The notes under the pieces were generated by a model. It did no database searches. It was not told where the DNA came from and was given only the letters and a program-made list of their open reading frames with translations. A stretch of 64,000 nt of DNA from Brevibacterium renqingii. Lineage in GTDB: Bacteria; Actinomycetota; Actinomycetes; Actinomycetales; Brevibacteriaceae. Shown here one piece after another: positions 58,481 through 64,000 of this stretch; positions within the stretch are counted from its first letter, which is position 1; each line of letters starts with the position of its first letter. Location: contig NZ_JADBHF010000002.1 of NCBI RefSeq assembly GCF_017808105.1, forward strand, positions 124,001 through 188,000. Direction: 5' to 3'. The position numbers and the translations under genes were made by a program.

Positions 58481-59167
58481 TCACTTGCGGTAGGCGAAGA
58501 CGTGCGAGGCCGTCTCCAGCGGCAGGTCGAGCACGTCCTGCGCACCCGGAACCTGCACGGTGATGTATTCGCCGTTGCGGGAGATCTCGACCTCGCTCTC
58601 GGGCAGGACTCCGGCGACCTGGAACTGCTGGAGCAGGTGGACGTCGACCTGCAGCGGCTCGGCCAGCCAGGCGATCCTCAGGCTCTTCGCACCATCGCGG
58701 CCGACAGCGGTGGCGAGATCGACCACCTCAGTGGTCTCCGATGCGTCCCCGCCGATGACGTCGAGTCCGGGGATCGGGTTGCCGTAGGGGCCGGAGGAGG
58801 TCTCGGGCAGGAGCGCGACGAGCTTGCGCTCTACCTGCTCGCTCATCACGTGCTCCCACCGGCAGGCCTCGTCGTGGACGAGTTCCCATTCCAGCCCGAC
58901 GACGTCGGCGAGCAGCCGTTCGGCCAGCCGGTGCTTGCGCATCACGTCCGTGGCGATCCGACGGCCCTCGGGAGTGAGCTCGAGGTGACGGTCGTTGCCG
59001 ACGTGGAGCAGGCCGTCGCGTTCCATCCGGGCCACGGTCTGGGAGACGGTGGGCCCGGAGTGATCCAGACGTTCGGCGATCCGAGCACGCAATGGCACGA
59101 TCGACTGTTCCTCGAGCTCGATGATCGATTTGAGGTACATCTCGGTTGTATCAATGAGGTCGTTCAC
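58481..59167 (-). CDS. DtxR/IdeR-family metal-dependent regulator
   Basis: A 228-residue regulator: MNDLIDTTEMYLKSIIELEE, RARIAERLDHSGPTVSQTVA (recognition helix), LELTPEGRRIATDVMRKHRL and WEHVMSEQVERKL with HEACRWEH metal-site residues, then an SH3-like C-terminal domain (about 150-226). It binds Fe2+ or Mn2+ and represses metal-uptake genes. GTG 59167 is the start. The AT-rich stretch 59300-59330 upstream may hold its promoter. No DtxR box was identified in the window. Confidence 0.88.
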   Translation of the reverse strand: MNDLIDTTEMYLKSIIELEEQSIVPLRARIAERLDHSGPTVSQTVARMERDGLLHVGNDRHLELTPEGRRIATDVMRKHRLAERLLADVVGLEWELVHDEACRWEHVMSEQVERKLVALLPETSSGPYGNPIPGLDVIGGDASETTEVVDLATAVGRDGAKSLRIAWLAEPLQVDVHLLQQFQVAGVLPESEVEISRNGEYITVQVPGAQDVLDLPLETASHVFAYRK

Positions 59168-59346
59168 TTCTGACCAGCCACTCCACTCTTCGTCTCCTGG
59201 TCACTGCGGACCATTCAGGCGTCCATCATTCTTAAGGTCCCGCGACCCGGCAACGGCGACTCGACCGTCCCGCGATCCCGCAGCCATTGCGAACTCAGTC
59301 AATCTTATCTTGAATCAATCATATCTTCCTGCCCGTCCAGGCAGGC

Positions 59347-60828
59347 TCAGCCGGCGTTGACATAGGCCGTCTTGTGCACGGTGTAGAACTCGCGTGCCGC
59401 CCGCGCCTGTTCCCTGGGTCCGTAGCTCGAGCCCTTCCGTCCCCCGAACGACACGTGGTAGTCCACACCGGCAGTGGGAGCATTGACCATGACCATTCCG
59501 GCTTGCGCGTAACGCTTGAAGTGGGACGAATATTTCAGCGACGAGGTGAAGATGCCTGCCGACAGGCCGAACTCGGTGTCGTTGGCCACGGCCAGCGCCT
59601 CCTCGTAGTCGGCGACCTCGATCACCGAGGCGACCGGGCCGAAGACCTCGTCGACGTTGATCGTGTCCCCGGGCTTGGTGCCTGTGACCAGAGCCGGGGC
59701 GAGGAAGTAGCCGCCGGTGTCGGATTCGATGAGTTCGCCGCCGGTGACCTCACCGCCTTCGGTCCGAGCCGTCTCGATGTACCTGAGATCCTGGTCGAGC
59801 TGCGTCTGCGAGACCACAGGCCCGATCGCCACACCATCTGCTCGAGCGTCGCCCACGATCAGCGCGGCCATCTTGTCCTTGAGCAGGGCGACGAACTCGT
59901 CGTGGACGTCTGCGGTGACGATGAGCCGCGAGGAGGCGGTGCAGCGCTGGCCGGTGGAGAAGAAGGCGCCGTTGACGGCGGCATCGGCGGCCGCTTCGAG
60001 GTCGGCATCGCCCAAGACGATGAGCGGGTTCTTCCCGCCCATCTCGGCCTGCACCCTGAACTGGTGGGCCGCGGACGAGGCGATGACCGAACGACCGACG
60101 CCGACTGATCCGGTGAAGGTCACGGCGTCGACCTGCGCCGAGGTGGTCAGCGCGCCCCCGATCACGGAGCCCGGGCCCATCACGAGGTTGAGGACGCCCG
60201 CGGGCAGGCCCGCCTCGACGAGGATGTCGGTGAGCGCGTAGGCGCTGGCCGGCACGAGTTCGGCCGGTTTGAACACGACGGTGTTGCCGAAGGCCAGGGC
60301 CGGGGCGATCTTCCAGGCGGGAATGGCGATCGGGAAATTCCACGGGGTGATGATGCCGATGACTCCGACTGGCTCGTGCGTCATCTCGGCGACGAGCCCG
60401 GGGCGGACCGAGTCGATGATCTCGCCGGTGTTGCGGATGGTCTCGCCGGCGAAGAATTTGAAGATCTGGGCCGCCCGCAGCACTTCGCCCTTCGCTTCGC
60501 CGAGCTGTTTGCCCTCTTCGCGAGCGAGCAGGTCGGCCAGTTCGTCGGCGCGTTCGGCGATGAGGTCACCGGCCCTGTCGAGGATCGCGAAGCGCTGCTG
60601 GGAGGGGAAGTCCGCCCAATCGGCGCCGGCGTCAGCTGCCGCGGTGATCGCCTCGGCGACGGTGGCGGCATCGGCCCGGGCATAGCGGCCGATCACATCG
60701 GAGGGGTCCGAGGGGTTCCGGTTGGTCGAACGCTCATCGCTGGGCACTCTCCTGCCGCCGATGAGATTGTCGAAGACGGCGTCGGGCCCGTGCTGGGCCG
60801 TGCCGGCGGGCTGGGGCGTCTGGGTCAT
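59347..60828 (-). CDS. Aldehyde dehydrogenase (2,5-dioxovalerate/KGSA type)
   Basis: A 493-residue aldehyde dehydrogenase. Catalytic residues Glu262 (QAEMGGKNP) and Cys296 (TGQRCTASSR). TPWNFPIAIPAWKIAPALAF and FTGSVGVGRSVI are the cofactor segments; VDYHVSFGGRKGSSYGPREQ ends the protein. QRCTASSR and this tail are typical of 2,5-dioxovalerate (alpha-ketoglutarate semialdehyde) dehydrogenases of sugar-acid breakdown; the assignment is by analogy. ATG 60828 has AAAGGAG. Upstream of the ribosome site is a 15-bp tandem repeat. Confidence 0.85.
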   Translation of the reverse strand: MTQTPQPAGTAQHGPDAVFDNLIGGRRVPSDERSTNRNPSDPSDVIGRYARADAATVAEAITAAADAGADWADFPSQQRFAILDRAGDLIAERADELADLLAREEGKQLGEAKGEVLRAAQIFKFFAGETIRNTGEIIDSVRPGLVAEMTHEPVGVIGIITPWNFPIAIPAWKIAPALAFGNTVVFKPAELVPASAYALTDILVEAGLPAGVLNLVMGPGSVIGGALTTSAQVDAVTFTGSVGVGRSVIASSAAHQFRVQAEMGGKNPLIVLGDADLEAAADAAVNGAFFSTGQRCTASSRLIVTADVHDEFVALLKDKMAALIVGDARADGVAIGPVVSQTQLDQDLRYIETARTEGGEVTGGELIESDTGGYFLAPALVTGTKPGDTINVDEVFGPVASVIEVADYEEALAVANDTEFGLSAGIFTSSLKYSSHFKRYAQAGMVMVNAPTAGVDYHVSFGGRKGSSYGPREQARAAREFYTVHKTAYVNAG

Positions 60829-60845
60829 GGATACTCCTTTGTATT

Positions 60846-60890
60846 GCGCGATGGCCTGTTGTGCGATGGCCTATTGTGCGATCGCCTGGG
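60846..60890. repeat. Three 15-bp tandem units before the aldehyde dehydrogenase
   Basis: Units at 60846, 60861 and 60876 (G-C/T-GCGATGGCCTGTT-like) are 15 bp each. They begin about 18 bp before the start codon on the complement, just upstream of the ribosome site, so they lie in the leader or promoter. A separate 25-bp array follows at 60901. Confidence 0.75.
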
Positions 60891-60900
60891 CGTGCTCCCA

Positions 60901-60975
60901 TGCACTGCGGTCGCACACCTCAAGGTGCTCAGCAGTCTTACACCGGACGGTGCTCGACTGTCTTACACCTCAAGG
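60901..60975. repeat. Three 25-bp tandem units ending over a stop codon
   Basis: Contiguous 25-bp units at 60901, 60926 and 60951: TGCACTGCGGTCGCACACCT..., TGCTCAGCAGTCTTACACCG..., TGCTCGACTGTCTTACACCT.... The last contains the pdxH stop codon (60970-60972, complement) and final codon. So the pdxH 3' end is the first unit of an array that continues downstream of the gene. Confidence 0.85.
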
Positions 60976-61641
60976 ATAGAGACGCAGCGCCGACCAGGCC
61001 GAGGCATCGGCGAGATCGGCCGGTTCATGGCTGCCGTCCGAGCGGCGGAAGACCCATCGGTCATGGAATCTGTTCTGCTGGCCCTGCCAGAATTCGATCT
61101 CGAAGACATGCACGCGGAACCCGCCCCAGTGCTCGGGCCGTGGCACGTCCCGGCCCTCGAACTCGGCTGCGGCGGCGTCGTATTCTGCCTGCATCTGCTC
61201 TCGATCGGCCACCGGCTGGGACTGCTTGGACACATTCGCACCGATCTGCGAACCACGGGGGCGGACGGCGAAGTACGCGTCCGAGTCCTCGGCGGAGGCC
61301 ACCTCGGCGAGGCCGCGGATGCGGACCTGACGTTCCATGTCCTGCCAGGGGAAGTTCACGGCGACGCGGGGATCGGCGCGCAGCTGCCGCCCCTTGGCCG
61401 AGTCGTAGTCGGTGAAGAAGAGGAAGCCGCGCTCGTCGAGACCCTTGAGCAGGACGATGCGTGAGCTCGGGCCCCATTCGTCGAGGGTGGAGACGGTCAT
61501 CGCGTTGGGTTCGCGAACGTGTTCGGCCGCTGCGTCGTACCACTGTCTGAACAGGGTCAGCGGAGAGGTGTCCGGGTGGTCGAAGATGCCGGAATCGTAG
61601 GACTTCCGGGTCTGCGGCAGGCGATCGACGGGCTCAGTCAT
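60970..61641 (-). CDS. pdxH: Pyridoxamine 5'-phosphate oxidase
   Basis: A 223-residue FMN enzyme: QTRKSYDSGIFDHPDTSPLT, then NAMTVSTLDEWGPSSRIVLL (FMN/substrate), GLDERGFLFFTDYDSAKGRQ, SKQSQPVADREQM and the closing WGGFRVHVFEIEFWQGQQNR and FHDRWVFRR. It oxidises pyridoxamine/pyridoxine phosphate to PLP. ATG 61641 lies six bases after TAGAGT (complement of 61648-61653), so it is probably leaderless. It is divergent from serC, itself PLP-dependent. Confidence 0.93.
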   Translation of the reverse strand: MTEPVDRLPQTRKSYDSGIFDHPDTSPLTLFRQWYDAAAEHVREPNAMTVSTLDEWGPSSRIVLLKGLDERGFLFFTDYDSAKGRQLRADPRVAVNFPWQDMERQVRIRGLAEVASAEDSDAYFAVRPRGSQIGANVSKQSQPVADREQMQAEYDAAAAEFEGRDVPRPEHWGGFRVHVFEIEFWQGQQNRFHDRWVFRRSDGSHEPADLADASAWSALRLYP

Positions 61642-61801
61642 GCCCTCACTCTACGTCGCGGCGCGGGCCCGAGTCATCGCGGAACCGGTCGGCGAATACT
61701 CCCGAGCCGGGGAGCACACCGGCAGCACCGGACGGAGCGCTCTGAATCCGGATGACGGGCTGGTGCCGGGACGAGGGCGGGCCGCCCGTAGAATATCGAG
61801 C

Positions 61802-62983
61802 GTGACTGCGACGAAGATTACGATCCCAGACGAACTCCTGCCCACCGACGGACGCTTCGGAGCCGGCCCGGCCCGCGTCCGCCCCGCTCAGGTCGAGGCA
61901 CTCACCGAGGCGGCTTCGACGGTGCTCGGCACCAGTCACCGTCAGGCGCCGGTGAAGAGCCTCGTCGCTCGCATCCGCTCCGGATTGGCCGAGCTGTTCA
62001 GCCTGCCCGAGGGCTACGAGGTGGTGCTCGGCAACGGCGGTTCCACCGTGTTCTGGGACGTCGCCGCCTTCGGCCTCGTCCGCAGTCGCGCCGCGCATGC
62101 GACCTTCGGCGAGTTCGGTCAGAAGTTCGCGAAGGCCACCGACACCGCACCCCACCTCGAGTCCTCGCTCGTGCTCGCCGCCGACCCCGGCACCTCGGCG
62201 ATCCCCAGCCCTGAGGCCCTGGCCGCGGCAGGAGTCGTCTCCTCCCCAGCCGAGGCGGCCTCCGGTGCTCTCGCCGCCGACGTCTACGCCTGGCCGCACA
62301 ACGAGACCTCGACCGGTGTGGCCACGTCGATCGCACGTCCGGCCGGCATCGCCGACGACGCTCTCGTCGTCGTCGACGCGACCTCGGGCGCCGGCGGACT
62401 GAACGTCGACATCGCCGAGACCGACGTCTACTACTTCGCTCCGCAGAAGAACATGGGCTCCGACGGCGGCCTGTGGGTGGCTCTCATGTCACCGCGCGCG
62501 ATCGCCCGGGCACAGGAGATCAAGGACTCCGGCCGCTTCATCCCGGCCTCGCTGGATCTGGTCACCGCGATCGAGAACTCGCGCAAGGATCAGACCTACA
62601 ACACTCCCGCGGTGGCGACTCTTCTGCTGCTCGCCGAGCAGATCGAATGGATCAACGGCAACGGCGGCCTCGCCTGGGCATCCGAGCGGACGCGCGAGAC
62701 CTCCGGACTCGTCTATGACTGGGCGGACGCCGCCGAGGCGGCCCACCCCTACGTGGCCGAGCCGGCCGATCGCTCATCGGTCGTGGCCACCGTGGACTTC
62801 GACGACTCGATCGATGCCGCAGCCGTGGCTTCTGTGCTGCGCGCCAACGGCGTCGTCGACGTCGAGCCCTACCGCAAGCTCGGCCGCAACCAGCTGCGCA
62901 TCGCGACCTTCGTCTCGGTCGACCCGGCCGACGTCAGGGCGCTGCTGGCCTGCCTCGACTTCGTCGTCGACGCCCTGAAATAA
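61802..62983 (+). CDS. serC: Phosphoserine aminotransferase
   Basis: A 393-residue enzyme of the actinobacterial SerC type: ITIPDELLPTDGRFGAGPAR, LGTSHRQAPVKSLVARIR, LGNGGSTVFWDVAAFGLV, WPHNETSTGV, VVVDATSGAGGLNVD and the PLP lysine in YYFAPQKNMGSDGG (Lys216). It makes phosphoserine from 3-phosphohydroxypyruvate and glutamate. GTG 61802 lies seven bases after TAGAAT (61789-61794), so the mRNA is probably leaderless. It is divergent from pdxH. Confidence 0.93.
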   Translation: MTATKITIPDELLPTDGRFGAGPARVRPAQVEALTEAASTVLGTSHRQAPVKSLVARIRSGLAELFSLPEGYEVVLGNGGSTVFWDVAAFGLVRSRAAHATFGEFGQKFAKATDTAPHLESSLVLAADPGTSAIPSPEALAAAGVVSSPAEAASGALAADVYAWPHNETSTGVATSIARPAGIADDALVVVDATSGAGGLNVDIAETDVYYFAPQKNMGSDGGLWVALMSPRAIARAQEIKDSGRFIPASLDLVTAIENSRKDQTYNTPAVATLLLLAEQIEWINGNGGLAWASERTRETSGLVYDWADAAEAAHPYVAEPADRSSVVATVDFDDSIDAAAVASVLRANGVVDVEPYRKLGRNQLRIATFVSVDPADVRALLACLDFVVDALK

Positions 62984-62999
62984 GCCGGCGCGCGCCGGC
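62984..62999 (+). terminator. Palindrome directly after serC
   Basis: GCCGGCGCGCGCCGGC is a perfect 16-bp palindrome starting at the base after the serC stop. It is probably part of a terminator; no U-tract follows. Confidence 0.5.
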
Positions 63000-63305
63000 C
63001 TCGGAATACCTGCAGTCAGGACACCGGCTTCACCGCCCGAACCCGTCCCGCCGCCGCAGTGCGTTGAGCTGCCTGAAGCGTCCCTCACCTCTGCCCGCAC
63101 ACCACCCTGGTGCAACGGGGTGGCGTCGCACTGACGGTGCGTGATGCGTGAGCACCTGTAGGAGAAGCCGCTCCGGGTGCAAACTGACGTGTACAAGCTG
63201 CCGCGAACGAGGCGGAACGCCGCACTGCACTCGCGAACGAGACGTGACGCCGCGCTGGTTTCGTGCCCCCCGCTGACAGCGAGGGATGAGGCACGCCCCG
63301 GCGCT
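63000..63305. other. Non-coding stretch with 30-bp repeat
   Basis: No gene is supported here. At 63202 and 63232 a 30-bp-period repeat occurs (CGCGAACGAG-G/A-CG...ACGCCGC twice, 63202-63261). The rest is unremarkable GC-rich sequence between serC and the convergent DUF456 gene. Confidence 0.6.
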
Positions 63306-63803
63306 TCACCCGATGAAGTGGATGAGTACTCCGATGCCGTAGGTGATGGCGGCCAGCAGCGCGAGGACGAACTCGATTCCCGCGCCCAGTCCGATCGCCT
63401 TGATCGACTCCCAGCTCGACGTCCAGGCGGTCTTCGCTTCTTTGAGGCGAGCATATTCGGCGAGGAACAGCCCCGCCACGAATCCGATCGGCAGCCCGAG
63501 CACGGGGATGACGAAGAAGCCGATCACAGCGAGCACTCCGCCCAGCAGCACGGAGGTGTTCGGCACCTCCATCGATTTGAGTTTCCGGCCGGTGAGCACG
63601 AGCGAGGAGCTCATCCCGGCCGCGACGAACACGGCGACGATGGCGAAGACGATCCAGGCCATGGGGCCGCCGATGACGATGGCCCAGACGAGCACGGCGA
63701 TGCCGATGAGGATCGATCCGGGCAGCACCGGCACGATGATGCCGAGGCAGCCGACGAGGATCGCCAGGCCCACCAGCACCGAGGTGATGATGTCAGTGTT
63801 CAC
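63306..63803 (-). CDS. DUF456 membrane protein
   Basis: A 165-residue membrane protein with about five hydrophobic segments in the DUF456 pattern: GCLGIIVPVLPGSILIGIAV near the start, GGVLAVIGFFVIPVLGLPIG in the middle (glycine-rich, with PVLGLPIG) and a closing AGIEFVLALLAAITYGIGVL. Function unknown. GTG 63803 is the start. The last 197 bases of the window (63804-64000) hold degenerate CACATCA-containing repeats and no gene. Confidence 0.82.
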   Translation of the reverse strand: MNTDIITSVLVGLAILVGCLGIIVPVLPGSILIGIAVLVWAIVIGGPMAWIVFAIVAVFVAAGMSSSLVLTGRKLKSMEVPNTSVLLGGVLAVIGFFVIPVLGLPIGFVAGLFLAEYARLKEAKTAWTSSWESIKAIGLGAGIEFVLALLAAITYGIGVLIHFIG

Positions 63804-64000
63804 AGTCCGTCCGTTCCCATCGCCGAGGTCGTCCTCCGGATTCTATTCGACGAAGCTCGGTGCCGCCCGTGCCCCGTCCTCACCGTGCGCACATCAGGGA
63901 GCGAACCTACATCAGGCACAGAGAGCACATCAGCGACTGCGCACATCACGGTCGGCCGTGGTAGCTCACGTGCAGTCGGATCCGCGACTTCGGATCGCGG

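Noticed and set aside
59290..59330. Possible DtxR box upstream of the DtxR gene
   Set aside because: The AT-rich stretch does not match the palindromic TTAGGTTAG-type consensus.

Overview
The window is 64 kb of high-GC DNA with GC-rich third codon positions, short intergenic gaps and many 4-8 bp gene overlaps. Gene content fits an actinobacterium of the Micrococcales, and I would guess Brevibacterium or a close relative. The supporting points are the gene order 5-formyltetrahydrofolate cyclo-ligase / galU / rimJ / large membrane protein next to a Rv0991c-like zinc-ribbon protein and mscL (as in mycobacteria), the actinobacterial-type serC, and the many BCCT/MFS/aldehyde dehydrogenase genes. 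The genus is an inference. There is no rRNA, CRISPR array, prophage or complete insertion sequence; one tRNA (Arg, CCT) is present.

Layout. 1-6.9 kb: a cut-off lipoprotein HNH nuclease, a hypothetical protein, a TauE-type exporter divergent from an AraC regulator, an MFS/GntR pair with a likely GntR operator, and an aldo/keto reductase. 7.0-12.0 kb: a LacI regulator, a metallophosphoesterase and an MFS transporter in one operon, divergent from a histidine phosphatase, with a perfect LacI-type palindrome between them. 12-19 kb: a DHA2 efflux pump, a TetR/DoxX pair sharing an operator, a scar made of two truncated genes (AHSA1 and ArsR), another MFS transporter, and an integrase-like protein with lost catalytic residues divergent from a WYL regulator. 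19-25.8 kb: a small membrane-protein pair, NUDIX and tag, aspartate dehydrogenase, a BCCT transporter and an AtoE transporter. 25.9-32.7 kb: aldehyde dehydrogenase, NTF2-like protein, 3-hydroxyacyl-CoA dehydrogenase, acyl-CoA synthetase and enoyl-CoA hydratase (fatty or organic acid breakdown). 33-43 kb: a GNAT/PLP-lyase pair, LysR with a YeiH exporter, FAD amino-acid-type oxidase with a MatC-type permease, two GNATs and gabD. 43-49.5 kb: the conserved envelope/stress block (GLPR/SepX-like protein, rimJ, galU, cyclo-ligase, Ruc-like chaperone, SAF protein, mscL). 49.7-64 kb: a giant helicase/nuclease-like protein with degraded catalytic motifs, tRNA-Arg, a tandem universal stress protein, an HNH nuclease, an NlpC/P60 wall hydrolase, a DtxR regulator, a semialdehyde dehydrogenase, pdxH, serC and a DUF456 membrane protein.

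Three features cut across the window. First, at four loci a tandem repeat (17, 25, 32 or 60 bp unit) includes the last codons and stop codon of a gene and runs on downstream of it; a fifth is more diverged. Second, at least sixteen genes have a TANNNT-like -10 box ending 6-7 nt before the start codon, which predicts leaderless mRNAs. Third, many enzymes and transporters carry Ala/Ser/Thr/Glu-rich low-complexity inserts inside otherwise conserved folds.

All family calls come from reading the translated sequence against remembered family motifs; no database search was possible.
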